Assembly: GCA_050693895.1 (NCBI GenBank)
Contig: JBOGWS010000010.1
Coordinates: 40,073-104,072 of the forward strand
Length of the DNA stretch: 64,000 bases
Origin: WHSV01 sp050693895
GTDB taxonomy: Bacteria; Actinomycetota; CADDZG01; WHSQ01
Direction: 5' to 3'
Positions 1 through 8,807 of this stretch are shown piece by piece. The notes below the pieces were generated by a model, which worked only from the letters and a program-made list of their open reading frames with translations, had not been told where the DNA came from and searched no databases. A program made the position numbers and the translations under genes. Numbering within the stretch: the stretch's first letter is position 1; each line of letters opens with the position of its first letter.

Positions 1-45
1 AGGGGCGGTGGACAGTGGCGGAGCGACTCGGGTATTCAGGGTCAC

Positions 46-1074
46 ATGAAAGCGATCGCGATCAACGAATACGGCCTCGAGAACGTGACCGTCATGGATC
101 TGCCCGACCCCGGACCCGGGCGGGATGAGGTGGTGGTCCGGCTGCGGGCCGCGGCCTTGAACCGGCTCGACCTCTGGACCCTCACGGGGGCCCTCAACAT
201 TCCGCACGAGTTCCCCCACATTCTCGGCGCCGACGGCTCCGGCGAGATCGAAGCGGTGGGCGAGGACGTCGGTGGCCTGCGCCCAGGAATGCGCGCCTTC
301 GTCAACCCCGCCATCCATTGCGGAGCCTGCGAGTTCTGCCGGGCCGGAGAGCAGTCCCTCTGCACGACCTTCTCGATGATGGGGGAGCACCGCGACGGCA
401 CCCTGGCGGAGAGGGTCCGCCTCCCCGCGACGAACGTCTTTCCCGTCCCCGAACATCTCTCGTTCGGTGAGGCCGCCGCTCTTGGAACCACGGCGATCAC
501 CGCCTACCGGATGTTGTTCACCCGAGCGCGCTTCAAGCCGGGCGAGTGGGTCCTGATCACGGGCATCGGCGGCGGGCTTGCGCAGTCGTTGTTCCAACTC
601 GCTCGCCCCGTCGCCGGACGCGTCTACGTGACTTCATCGGACAACGCCAAGCTCGATCGCGCGCTCGAGATGGGGGCGGATGCGGGCGTCAACTACAAAG
701 ACGAGGACGTCGGCAAGGCGATCCGCGCCAGAACCGGGAAACGGGGGGTCGATCTGGTCGCCGACTCGGCGGGTGGGCCGGCCCTCGAACAATCGCTGCG
801 CGCCCTGCGAAAGGGCGGCCGAGTGGTCAACGCGGGCGCAACTGCAAGCGCGAAACCCGAAATCGATCTGCGGCGCGTCTTCTGGAACCAGTTGAGCATC
901 ATCGGCTCGACCATGGGCAGCGATTCTGATGTGTCCGACATGCTCCGTCTCGTAGCGGGGGCAGAGATTCGGCCCGTGATCGATCGGACCTTCACCCTCG
1001 ACGAGGGAGCCGAGGCCCTCGAATATCTCGACGCGGGCGAGCGCTTCGGCAAAGTAGTGGTCGAGATCCCCTAA
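46..1074 (+). CDS. Medium-chain (MDR) alcohol dehydrogenase / quinone oxidoreductase-like
   Basis: A 342-residue protein with the MDR fold: an N-terminal GroES-like domain and a C-terminal Rossmann domain with TGIGGGLAQ at residues 172-180. The structural-zinc loop is intact, with Cys 92, 95, 98 and 106. The usual catalytic-zinc ligands are replaced: the CGxxxxD region reads NRLDLW (39-44) and the GHE region reads GADGSGE (61-67). It may therefore act as a zinc-free NADPH quinone/enal reductase rather than an alcohol dehydrogenase; the substrate is unknown. It is alone on its strand and convergent with the P1 peptidase gene across a hairpin. Confidence 0.85.
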   Translation: MKAIAINEYGLENVTVMDLPDPGPGRDEVVVRLRAAALNRLDLWTLTGALNIPHEFPHILGADGSGEIEAVGEDVGGLRPGMRAFVNPAIHCGACEFCRAGEQSLCTTFSMMGEHRDGTLAERVRLPATNVFPVPEHLSFGEAAALGTTAITAYRMLFTRARFKPGEWVLITGIGGGLAQSLFQLARPVAGRVYVTSSDNAKLDRALEMGADAGVNYKDEDVGKAIRARTGKRGVDLVADSAGGPALEQSLRALRKGGRVVNAGATASAKPEIDLRRVFWNQLSIIGSTMGSDSDVSDMLRLVAGAEIRPVIDRTFTLDEGAEALEYLDAGERFGKVVVEIP

Positions 1075-1102
1075 CGGGATCTCCCGTGCTGCGTTTCACT
1101 GA

Positions 1103-1141
1103 GATGCCCCGTCACTACATTATGTGTAGTCGTTGGGCATC
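1103..1141. terminator. Stem-loop between convergent genes
   Basis: Nested inverted repeats: GATGCCC (1103-1109) pairs with GGGCATC (1135-1141), and ACTACA (1114-1119) pairs with TGTAGT (1125-1130) around a 5-base loop, with a small internal loop. It lies between two genes that end toward each other, so a bidirectional terminator is the natural reading. No clear T-tract follows on either side. Confidence 0.6.
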
Positions 1142-1153
1142 TGGGTGAGGGGG

Positions 1154-2056
1154 TCAGGGTTCGGTCCGAACCGCGTTGCGCACCGCGCTGGCCACGGCCT
1201 GGGTCGCGAGCACTCCAAGCACGTCGAGGTTCGTCTCCGCCGCTCCATCCAAGGGCGGTGCCGCGATCGCGAAGCAGACGTCTCCGTCGTAGCGCGTGTG
1301 CGCCGGACGAACGGAAGTCGTCACGCCGTCAGAACCGCGTCCGGCCAGCCACTTGACCTCGCGCTTGTCGAGCCGAGCGTGGGTCGCCACCAATGCGAGA
1401 ACGGTGTTGACCGGCGCAACGTCATCCGTGCCGGGAGGGCGGGGCGCCTGAACTCGCCCACCTTCGAGCGACGACCCAGCGATCGACCGACCGTCGGGAC
1501 CAACGACGTCGCCGACCGCGTTGACCACCGCGACCGCCGCGACCGCCATCCCCTCGGCTTCGGCCCGCGCGATGCCCAGGCCCCCGCGCACCGCACTCTC
1601 GTGCCCACCCCAATTGCCGACGGTGGCTCCCGTACCGGCTCCGACGGCTCCGGTCGCGATTCCCGATGCCACTGCGGCTTCGCAGGCGGCGCGCCCCTCC
1701 TGGGGTCCCGGCCGCACGTCGGCCTGTCCCGACCCGAGGTCGAAGATGACCGCCGCGGGCACGATCGGAACGCGCGCGACCGTGGTGTCGTAACCGACAT
1801 CGTGCTCGGCCAGCCATGCCACGACGCCGTCGGCAGCGGCGAGACCGAACGCGCTGCCTCCCGTGAGGAGAATCGCGTGTACCTCGGTCAGTTTCCGCTC
1901 CAGGTCGAGGAGAGCCAGCTCGCGCGAGGCGGGCGACGAGCCGCGGATGTCGCACGAGGTCACGTTGCCGGTGGGTGGCAAGACGACAGTGCAGCCCGTG
2001 AGGTTGGCCTCGTCCGTGTAGTGCCCGATCTTGAAACCCTGAAGGAAGTCGGTCAT
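1154..2056 (-). CDS. P1 family peptidase (DmpA/L-aminopeptidase type)
   Basis: About 300 residues in the family S58 (N-terminal nucleophile) style, with LTGGSAFGLAAADGV and VGAGTGATVGNWGG segments typical of actinobacterial P1 peptidases, and a C-terminal VRPAHTRYDGD-like stretch. Members self-cleave and release N-terminal residues from peptides. The ATG at 2056 (MTDFLQGFKIGHYTD) is chosen because the frame open further upstream runs into the neighbouring oxidoreductase gene. It lies 20 bases downstream of that gene and is probably cotranscribed. The exact nucleophile was not assigned with confidence. Confidence 0.85.
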   Translation of the reverse strand: MTDFLQGFKIGHYTDEANLTGCTVVLPPTGNVTSCDIRGSSPASRELALLDLERKLTEVHAILLTGGSAFGLAAADGVVAWLAEHDVGYDTTVARVPIVPAAVIFDLGSGQADVRPGPQEGRAACEAAVASGIATGAVGAGTGATVGNWGGHESAVRGGLGIARAEAEGMAVAAVAVVNAVGDVVGPDGRSIAGSSLEGGRVQAPRPPGTDDVAPVNTVLALVATHARLDKREVKWLAGRGSDGVTTSVRPAHTRYDGDVCFAIAAPPLDGAAETNLDVLGVLATQAVASAVRNAVRTEP

Positions 2057-2076
2057 CGAGTCTCGGTCATGTCGGC

Positions 2077-2919
2077 TCAGTTCTCCTGATATGAGTAACG
2101 CTCTTCGAGCCAGGGATCGGCCCGGTTGTGGTAACCGCGGACCTCCCAGAACCCACGTTGGTCGGCCGTGAGCAACTCGAAGCGTCGCACCCACTTCACG
2201 TTCTTCCAACCGTAGAGGCGCGGCACCACCAAGCGGAGCGGCCAACCGTGCTTGGGCGCGAGCTGCTTGCCGTTATGTCCCCAGGCGAGCATTGACTCGT
2301 CCTCTTGAAGGACATCAAGCGGAACGTTCGCGGTGTAGCCCTGATCGGCGTGAACGAGAACGTGGGTTGCGTTCGCGTCCGGGATTGCGCGCACGAGTAG
2401 CTCTTTGCTCGCGACACCGCGCCAGTGGTTGTCCAGTTTGGACCACCCGGTCACGCAGTGGAACTCGCTCGTCATCTCCAGGGCGCCGAGGTCTTGAAGC
2501 TCGGAGTAGCTCAAGGTCAACGCGTTGGCGCAGGATCCGTCGACGACGAACGACCAACTCGACTCATCGAAACGAGGGATGCGTCCTTCGTGCAATACCG
2601 GCCAGCCCCGCACGATCCGCTGCCCCGGCGGCACCCGGCCGGTTGCGTGCGCGGGAGGCTCCGAGGTGATGGTGTCGTCGTCTCCTCCGGCATCGCGTTC
2701 GGCCGGTTCAAGAGTCGAGCGCCGCTCGAGGTCGGCAAGCCGCAGCCGAACCTGATCGACGAGTTCATCGTCTCGAGATTGCTCGGCCAATCGTTGTGCC
2801 TTGAGGTATCGCTTCCTCGCCCTCGCCTCCGCACGAGCTTCCCTGCCGGCAGCGGCGTACTTGACGAAGTTGTCGGCGGTTTCGATGAGTCGAAAGATTC
2901 TCTCGCGGTCTTGTGCCAC
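2077..2919 (-). CDS. Molybdopterin-dependent oxidoreductase, sulfite-oxidase/YedY type
   Basis: A 280-residue protein. Residues 1-75 are a charged helical segment rich in Arg, Ala and Glu; the sulfite-oxidase molybdopterin domain follows. FHCVTGWS at 153-160 supplies the molybdenum-ligand Cys155. KHGWPLRLVVPRLYGWKNVKW near the C-terminus (positions about 2190-2270 of the window) matches the family core. No signal peptide or Tat motif is visible, unlike secreted YedY, so a cytoplasmic location is inferred. GTG start at 2919. The partner redox protein and substrate are unknown; the helical extension may mediate assembly. Confidence 0.85.
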   Translation of the reverse strand: MAQDRERIFRLIETADNFVKYAAAGREARAEARARKRYLKAQRLAEQSRDDELVDQVRLRLADLERRSTLEPAERDAGGDDDTITSEPPAHATGRVPPGQRIVRGWPVLHEGRIPRFDESSWSFVVDGSCANALTLSYSELQDLGALEMTSEFHCVTGWSKLDNHWRGVASKELLVRAIPDANATHVLVHADQGYTANVPLDVLQEDESMLAWGHNGKQLAPKHGWPLRLVVPRLYGWKNVKWVRRFELLTADQRGFWEVRGYHNRADPWLEERYSYQEN

Positions 2920-3005
2920 CGCGGGAGTTTAGTGCCCGTCGCCCCGCACTGGGCCTGAGTTCGGCGTTGGCCGCGCCCGCCTGGTGCGCCTTACACTCAT
3001 TTGTT

Positions 3006-4685
3006 ATGGAGTGTCCATCATGCGGTGCGGAGGTGCGCGAGCCCGACGCGCTCTTTTGCGCGCGCTGCGGTACTCCTCTGAAGCGCGAGGATGAGGCTTC
3101 GACCGCGCCCCCGACCGATGAGCAGAGTGCCGTTTCAACCGGGCAGGGCCGCGAGCCCGGCTACGATCCCGGCCCCGCTCCCGGGGCGGACGAACCACCC
3201 GTCGAGGGAGCCGTCACGGCTCGGCGACGACCCGGCCCCCCCGACAGACCTTCGATCGAGAGCCCCTACGGCGGGTATCAGGGTGGCCAACGAATCGAGC
3301 AGCCCAACCCCACCCAGCGAACGGATGCCGCTGAATCGAAGGGCTCTGCGCTGCCGGTGCGCGAGTTTGCGGTCGCCCTGCAGAAGTCGTTCGTATCGGG
3401 TGGGTGGGGCCAGTTCGCGGGTGCCGCGGCCATCGGCTGGCTCACTCTCGTCGGTCTCGGCGCTCTGATCGTTGCGGCCGCGGCAATCGGTAGTGGCGGC
3501 TTTCCGGGAATCAACGCTCTCGACGTGCTGTCACTTGTCGTCGTGTTCGGGCTCTCGATCATGGGAGTGAGTCTCGAGTTCAGCAATCTCGGTCCCGTTG
3601 GCCCGTCCTTCGGGATGATCTGGTTCGGGGCCCTCGCGATTTTCGGCTACACGCTCAGTTGGGCGACGGCGCGCGTGGTCGCCCAACGAAGCCCGCACAG
3701 TCTCAGAGGTTTGATGATCGAGGGCTCCAAGGTGGCCCTGCCGTTCGCGCTTTACTGTTTGCTTGCCGCGCTCCTGTTCAAGATCAGCGACGTGGGAACC
3801 CTCGGCGCGAGCGCACCTCAGGCACTCTTCCTCGGCCTGTTGTGGGGGGCCCTGTTCGGAGCCTTGGGTGGACTCAGGTCTAAAGAGCCGCTGGCGGTGA
3901 TCTGGGGACGCTTGCTCGAGTCTGCCAAGTCGAAGCGGCGCTCGACCTACGAGGGAATCGCCGCGGCCGGAGTCATGCTTGGGACGACCGCGCTGGCGTC
4001 GGCGGCCGCGTTCCTCCTGATAATCATCATCGCCCTAGCGCGGGGCGATTCCCTCGACGGACTGACCATCGGCAGCGTGGTCGCGGCTCTGATCGTGCTC
4101 GCGCTGACCCTTCCCAATGTACTGTCCCTGATCGCAGCGGTCTCACTCGGCGCGCCGCTGTCCGGAGTCGCCGACACGCTTGGGGCGAGCGAGAGCATCT
4201 CGATAGTGGGCTTCGGGGGCCGGACCTCGGGTGGCCTCGTTCTGTTGCTCCTCTTGATCCCCCTGTTGTCCTGTCTGCTCGGGGGTTTCAGCGCCTACCG
4301 CCAGTCCCTAGACCGCACGAAGATGATCGAGGTCCTCGTTGCCACCGCGTGTGTCTACGCCGGAACACTTGCGGTCCTTGCGCTTCTTAACGGCTTCAGC
4401 TTCCGCGGCGTTGAGGGCGTGAGTATCGGCGTCGTCAACACGAACTTTCTCCTCGTTGCCCTACTGGGGTTGGTGTGGGCGGCACTCTTCGGATTCGCCG
4501 GTTGGAAGCTCGCCGAGATGCAGGATCCGGACGCGCCGAGACAGCCGTCCCAAGATCCCGAGCACCGGCAAGAGCAGAGGTCCGCTCCGCGGGGCTACAG
4601 CCAGGAGCCGTCGAGGCCGGTGTCCAAACCCAATCAACCTGCTCCTCCCACCACGGAGCATCGCGGTCCGTCCCCGGATAGATGA
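3006..4685 (+). CDS. Zinc-ribbon polytopic membrane protein
   Basis: About 559 residues. An N-terminal zinc ribbon (ECPSCGAEV then FCARCGTPL, two CxxC pairs) is followed by a Pro/Gly/Glu-rich linker of about 100 residues, roughly ten hydrophobic segments, and a Pro/Gln/Arg-rich hydrophilic tail. This architecture is common in actinobacterial proteins of unknown function. The ATG at 3006 places the zinc ribbon at the start; a longer frame from 2913 lacks support and would overlap the divergent oxidoreductase start. No catalytic motif is visible and no function is assigned. Confidence 0.85.
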   Translation: MECPSCGAEVREPDALFCARCGTPLKREDEASTAPPTDEQSAVSTGQGREPGYDPGPAPGADEPPVEGAVTARRRPGPPDRPSIESPYGGYQGGQRIEQPNPTQRTDAAESKGSALPVREFAVALQKSFVSGGWGQFAGAAAIGWLTLVGLGALIVAAAAIGSGGFPGINALDVLSLVVVFGLSIMGVSLEFSNLGPVGPSFGMIWFGALAIFGYTLSWATARVVAQRSPHSLRGLMIEGSKVALPFALYCLLAALLFKISDVGTLGASAPQALFLGLLWGALFGALGGLRSKEPLAVIWGRLLESAKSKRRSTYEGIAAAGVMLGTTALASAAAFLLIIIIALARGDSLDGLTIGSVVAALIVLALTLPNVLSLIAAVSLGAPLSGVADTLGASESISIVGFGGRTSGGLVLLLLLIPLLSCLLGGFSAYRQSLDRTKMIEVLVATACVYAGTLAVLALLNGFSFRGVEGVSIGVVNTNFLLVALLGLVWAALFGFAGWKLAEMQDPDAPRQPSQDPEHRQEQRSAPRGYSQEPSRPVSKPNQPAPPTTEHRGPSPDR

Positions 4686-4696
4686 GCGACTAGCTT

Positions 4697-5338
4697 ATGA
4701 AGCTCTTCCTGCACCGCGCGGTGGGCCCACTCGCGTGCAACTGTTACGTCGTTGGCGAGGAGGCGACGCGCCGAGCGATCGTGATCGATCCCGGCGGAGA
4801 CGCAGAAGAGCTCGCGGCCGAGATCACCGAACAACGGCTGACGATCACAGCCATCGTTGCGACGCACGCTCACTTCGATCACATCATCGCGGCCGAGCGG
4901 TTGCGCGCGTTGACCGGAGCACCCTTCATGTTGCACGACGATGACCGGCCCTTACTCGACTGGATGCAGGAATCGGGCCGCCTCTTCCTCGGCGCCGAGC
5001 TTCCACCCCCACCCGAGGTCGATACCTCGGCGAAAGAAGGCGATCGCATCACTGCCGGCGAAGTCGAGCTCGAGGTCGTTCACACCCCAGGGCATTCGCC
5101 CGGGTCTATCTCACTCGTAACGCCCGGCGTGGTCTTCTCCGGCGACACCCTGTTTGCGAACTCGATTGGTCGCACCGACCTGCCGGGCGGTGACGGGCAA
5201 GCTCTGCTGAATGCCGTGCGATCCAAGTTGTTCACACTGGACGGTGACCCGGCGGTCTATCCGGGGCACGGGCCCACGACCACTCTGGGCGCCGAGCGCG
5301 CGCACAATCCGTTCGTCGGCGACAACGCGAGGTTCTGA
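4697..5338 (+). CDS. MBL-fold metallo-hydrolase (glyoxalase II-like)
   Basis: A 213-residue metallo-beta-lactamase-fold protein. The HxHxDH motif is THAHFDH with His57, His59, Asp61 and His62. A later HTPGHSPGS segment and C-terminal YPGHGP supply the remaining metal ligands. Such proteins hydrolyse thioesters such as S-lactoylglutathione or related substrates; the exact substrate is unknown. It begins 11 bases after the zinc-ribbon gene and may share its transcript. Confidence 0.9.
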   Translation: MKLFLHRAVGPLACNCYVVGEEATRRAIVIDPGGDAEELAAEITEQRLTITAIVATHAHFDHIIAAERLRALTGAPFMLHDDDRPLLDWMQESGRLFLGAELPPPPEVDTSAKEGDRITAGEVELEVVHTPGHSPGSISLVTPGVVFSGDTLFANSIGRTDLPGGDGQALLNAVRSKLFTLDGDPAVYPGHGPTTTLGAERAHNPFVGDNARF

Positions 5339-5357
5339 GGACCCTTAAAGAGAGGGA

Positions 5358-5597
5358 CTAGATGTAGGGATGGACGCCGGGGGCCGGAACACCGGGATAG
5401 CGCTCGACCTCGCGCTCCATCGTGACCTTGACCTGATCCTCGCGCGAGCCGAGCTTGCGGTCGGTTTCCCGGAATCCGAGCTTCGACAGACGCTTGAGCT
5501 CGCCCGCGTAGGACTTCCTGACATTTCCGCCGGGCGCCGTCAAATAGACGTCGAGCGTGATCCTCTGAGTGATCTTCTTTTGCTTTTTCTCTGCCAT
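5358..5597 (-). CDS. Small conserved-looking hypothetical protein
   Basis: A 79-residue basic protein starting MAEKKQKKITQRITLDVYL, with a lysine-rich N-terminus and a charged middle (FRETDRKLGSRED). No domain was recognised. It is convergent with the MBL hydrolase (19-base gap) and lies 32 bases beyond the CorA stop on the same strand, so it is probably the last gene of the corA transcript. High third-position GC supports coding; function unknown. Confidence 0.6.
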   Translation of the reverse strand: MAEKKQKKITQRITLDVYLTAPGGNVRKSYAGELKRLSKLGFRETDRKLGSREDQVKVTMEREVERYPGVPAPGVHPYI

Positions 5598-5629
5598 GTC
5601 GGCGCGATGCTAGCAGTCCGGCGGAGGTC

Positions 5630-6631
5630 TCAAAGCCAGTGTCGCCGTTTGAAGTAGACATAGAGCCCGACGCTCACCACGATCATGACCGACAATGCGA
5701 ACCAGAATCCTGAGCGGTCGCCCAAGTCCGGATAGAGATGGAAGTTCATGCCGTAGAGGCCCGAGATCAGTGTGGGAACCGCGATGATAGCGGCCCACGC
5801 AGTCAGCTTCTTGGTTACCTCGTTCAGTGTGGTCGCTTGTTCTCCGCGCCGCAGATCAAGCAGCGCGTCGGCCAAACTCTCGACGCTGGTGGCCTGGTCC
5901 CCGATGCGAAGAGCGTGATCCTTGACGTCCGCGAAGCGCGGAGCCAGTTTGTGATCGACAAGGGTGATTTCCTGCTCAGAGAAAAGGTCTTGGACGAGAC
6001 GAGCCGCGGGGTGCCCGTAACGACGCAAACGAGAAGTGCGCTGTTTGGCCGAGTAGAGCCGGCGTTGCATCGAACCGTCGTTGACGATGGCCATTCGAGC
6101 ACGTGTCGGCATGTCGAGTGATTCGAGCGTGAGCTCCTCGAGATCTTCGATCTCCTGCTCGAGGTCGTCGGCAATCCCTTGATACTCGTCGACCACCGTG
6201 TCGAGGACGGTGTGCAGCAGCCACGTGGGCCCAGCATCTTCGCCGGCCTCTTCCTTCCAACGTCGTCGCGCTTCTTCGAGTGTGCGCGTGGCGCCGCCGT
6301 GAAGCGCCAGGAGGTAGTGATCGCCGACGAATATCGAGAGTTGGGCCGGTTCCAGTTGCCCGTCTTCTTCGTTAAGTTGGTGAAGAACGATGAACAGGTG
6401 ATCCGGAAACTTCTCGAACTTGGGACGCTGTCGCAAGGTCACGGCGTCCTCGACGGCGAGTTCGTGCAGTGAGAACTCCTCGGCGATCATGGCGACGTCG
6501 CTCTCGGTCAGATCCTTGACGTCGGCCTCAGCCCAAACCAGTTCGCCCTTCGAGCGAAGATCGGATATCCGAGCGAGTTCCGAGACCTGTTGCCATCCCG
6601 TTTCGCGGTGGTGGCAGATGGCTAAGAGCAT
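5630..6631 (-). CDS. corA: CorA family magnesium/cobalt transporter
   Basis: About 333 residues. A long soluble alpha/beta and helical N-terminal domain is followed by two C-terminal transmembrane helices. The signature YGMNF at the end of TM1 is the GMN selectivity filter, followed by a short loop (HLYPDLGDRS) and TM2, ending in basic KRRHWL. Members form pentameric Mg2+ channels in the cytoplasmic membrane. The ATG at 6631 (MLLAICHHRETGW) is preferred to an upstream ATG at 6664, which would overlap the divergent neighbour. Confidence 0.9.
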   Translation of the reverse strand: MLLAICHHRETGWQQVSELARISDLRSKGELVWAEADVKDLTESDVAMIAEEFSLHELAVEDAVTLRQRPKFEKFPDHLFIVLHQLNEEDGQLEPAQLSIFVGDHYLLALHGGATRTLEEARRRWKEEAGEDAGPTWLLHTVLDTVVDEYQGIADDLEQEIEDLEELTLESLDMPTRARMAIVNDGSMQRRLYSAKQRTSRLRRYGHPAARLVQDLFSEQEITLVDHKLAPRFADVKDHALRIGDQATSVESLADALLDLRRGEQATTLNEVTKKLTAWAAIIAVPTLISGLYGMNFHLYPDLGDRSGFWFALSVMIVVSVGLYVYFKRRHWL

Positions 6632-6662
6632 CACCAGACGATAAATGAGAGGAGCAACCGCC

Positions 6663-7247
6663 ATGGCAGAGGTTCTCGCCCCCTACAACGTGATCGCGAC
6701 CTTCAGAGACCCGGGCCAAGCCAGGGAGGCCGTATCTGCGTTGCGCAACCAGCATTTCGATGACGAGCAGATATCGCTGCTCTCACGCTCGGCCGAAGAG
6801 CGCGTCTCGCAAGAGGTTGCTCGAGATGAGGCCGAGGAGTTGCCGGGCGAGGTGGCGGGTCGCTCCGCCAAGTCGGCGGCTGCGGGGGGCGCCGCGGGCG
6901 GAGCCGCGGGACTTCTTGCGGGTGCCGCGGCCTTCGCAATTCCCGGAGTCGGACCGGCGATCGGGGCCGGCATCTGGGCCGCCGCGGGGATCGCTGGTGG
7001 TGCGGCCGCGGGTGCGACGGCCGGAGGGGTGGCAGGTGGCATCACGAAGATGTGGGAGGAGCGTTACCAGGATGCCGTCACCGAGGGGTCGATCCTCATC
7101 GGGGTCCACCACGCGGACGCTCGCATGGTCGAACAGGCCGCGGGCCTTCTGCACAGGCAGGGACCCGATCGGGTGGACTTCTTCGACGCAGACGGGCGCC
7201 CCATCGGGGGCGGCGACGGCGATGAGGGCCGCGCCACGCGGACCTGA
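6663..7247 (+). CDS. Glycine/alanine-rich general-stress-type protein
   Basis: About 194 residues. The N-terminus (YNVIATFRDPGQAREAVSALR) resembles the general stress protein 17M / DUF1269-like fold that handles paired helices. A central Ala/Gly-rich hydrophobic stretch of about 70 residues (AAAGGAAGGAAGLLAG and similar) could form membrane-associated glycine-zipper helices. The C-terminus (GSILIGVHHADARMVEQAAGLL) repeats the same ferredoxin-like pattern. Function unknown; stress or membrane association is inference. Divergent from corA with 31 bases between starts; GAGAGGAG precedes the ATG. Confidence 0.7.
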   Translation: MAEVLAPYNVIATFRDPGQAREAVSALRNQHFDDEQISLLSRSAEERVSQEVARDEAEELPGEVAGRSAKSAAAGGAAGGAAGLLAGAAAFAIPGVGPAIGAGIWAAAGIAGGAAAGATAGGVAGGITKMWEERYQDAVTEGSILIGVHHADARMVEQAAGLLHRQGPDRVDFFDADGRPIGGGDGDEGRATRT

Positions 7248-7309
7248 CAACACCTGGGAAGATGGAACGCTAGAACCAACCCGAAATTGAAGACGGAGGG
7301 AGCACGACC

Positions 7310-8740
7310 ATGTCCGATCCCAGGCCCTATCTCGTCGCCGGGAAGTTCAAGACATCCGACGAGACATTCGAAGTCAGGTCCCCCTTCGACGGCGGGGCGG
7401 TGGCGACCGTGGCAAAGCCCACGAAGAACGACATCGAGGCCGCAACGGCCGCCGCATACGAGATCTTCGACGAGACCCGCAAGCTTCCGGTGCATGCGCG
7501 CGCAGAAGCGCTTACCCACATCTCGAAGAGGCTCGCCGAACGAGGCGACGAGGTCGCGGAGTCGATCGTCAAGGAGGGCGGGAAACCACTCAAGTGGGCG
7601 AAGGTGGAGGCCGCACGAGCGATTTCGACCTTTCAGTGGGCTGCCGAGGTTCTGCGAGCCGACTCGGGCGAGATCATGCGACTCGATACGGAGGCGTCGC
7701 TGGGCTCGCGACTCGGGTTGATTCGACGCTTTCCGCTCGGTCCCGTCCTGGCAATATCGCCCTTCAACTTTCCCGTGAACCTCGTGGCGCACAAGGTTGC
7801 CCCCGCGCTGGCCGTCGGTGCGCCCATAGTCGTCAAACCCGCAACCGCCACCCCGCTCGGAGCCCTGCTGCTCGGAGAACTCTTCGCCGAGACCGATCTG
7901 CCTCCACAGATGATGTCGGTGCTGCCGATCGGCGGCAGCGAGGCCGGCGCGCTGGTCACCGATGACCGCTACGCCAAGATCTCGTTCACGGGCTCGTCCG
8001 AGGTCGGTTGGAACATGCGATCGGAGGCTCCGAAGAAAGCCATCACCCTTGAGCTCGGCGGAAACGCCGGCGTCATCATCCATTCCGACGCCAACCTCGA
8101 ACGAGCGGCGCAGCGCATCGCCTTCGGCGGCTACTACCAGGCGGGTCAATCTTGCATCTCGGTGCAGCGCGTGCTCGTCCACTCCGATGTCGCCGATCGC
8201 TTCAACGAGTTGCTCGTCGGTGAAGTGAACAAGTTGAAGAACGGCGATCCCATGGACCCCGAGACAGACGTTGGCCCGGTGATCGATCACGACTCGCTTG
8301 AACGCATCTCGCAGTGGGTCGATGAGGCCGTGCAGGCCGGTGCCGAGATCCTCACCGGCGGCAAGCGCGAGGACCCTTTCTACGTTCCGACCGTGCTCGC
8401 CAACACGGACTCAAAGATGAAGGTGCGCTGCGAGGAGATCTTCGGACCGGTGGTTACCGTGGGCACGTATGACGATTTCGAGGCCGCGATCAAAGAGGTC
8501 AACAACTCGAGGTACGGCCTTCAGGCGGGTATCTTCACGAACGATGTCAACCGGCTGATGATCGCGTGGCGTGACCTCGAGGTCGGAGGAGTTATCGCCA
8601 ATGACGTCGCCAGTTTCCGAGCAGACCAGATGCCCTATGGAGGGTCCAAGGACTCGGGGGCCGGGCGCGAGGGCCTGCGCTTCGCCATGGAAGAGATGAC
8701 CGAGCCCCGCATCATCGTCCTGTCCGAAGTGCCTATGTGA
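7310..8740 (+). CDS. Aldehyde dehydrogenase family protein
   Basis: A 476-residue NAD(P)+-dependent aldehyde dehydrogenase. Visible motifs are the SPFNFPVNL cofactor region, VVKPATATP (catalytic-site Lys), LELGGNA (general-base Glu) and AGQSCISVQRV (nucleophile Cys). Near the C-terminus, PYGGSKDSGAGREG matches the succinate-semialdehyde/lactaldehyde dehydrogenase style. A GGAGGG ribosome-binding site lies about 9 bases before the ATG. It oxidises aldehydes to acids; the specific substrate is not resolved. Confidence 0.9.
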   Translation: MSDPRPYLVAGKFKTSDETFEVRSPFDGGAVATVAKPTKNDIEAATAAAYEIFDETRKLPVHARAEALTHISKRLAERGDEVAESIVKEGGKPLKWAKVEAARAISTFQWAAEVLRADSGEIMRLDTEASLGSRLGLIRRFPLGPVLAISPFNFPVNLVAHKVAPALAVGAPIVVKPATATPLGALLLGELFAETDLPPQMMSVLPIGGSEAGALVTDDRYAKISFTGSSEVGWNMRSEAPKKAITLELGGNAGVIIHSDANLERAAQRIAFGGYYQAGQSCISVQRVLVHSDVADRFNELLVGEVNKLKNGDPMDPETDVGPVIDHDSLERISQWVDEAVQAGAEILTGGKREDPFYVPTVLANTDSKMKVRCEEIFGPVVTVGTYDDFEAAIKEVNNSRYGLQAGIFTNDVNRLMIAWRDLEVGGVIANDVASFRADQMPYGGSKDSGAGREGLRFAMEEMTEPRIIVLSEVPM

Positions 8741-8807
8741 GCGGATGATCCGCAAGGGGCGCCACCCAACAACATCATGGGGCAAACGTCACCGGGCGGA
8801 GCGCTAG

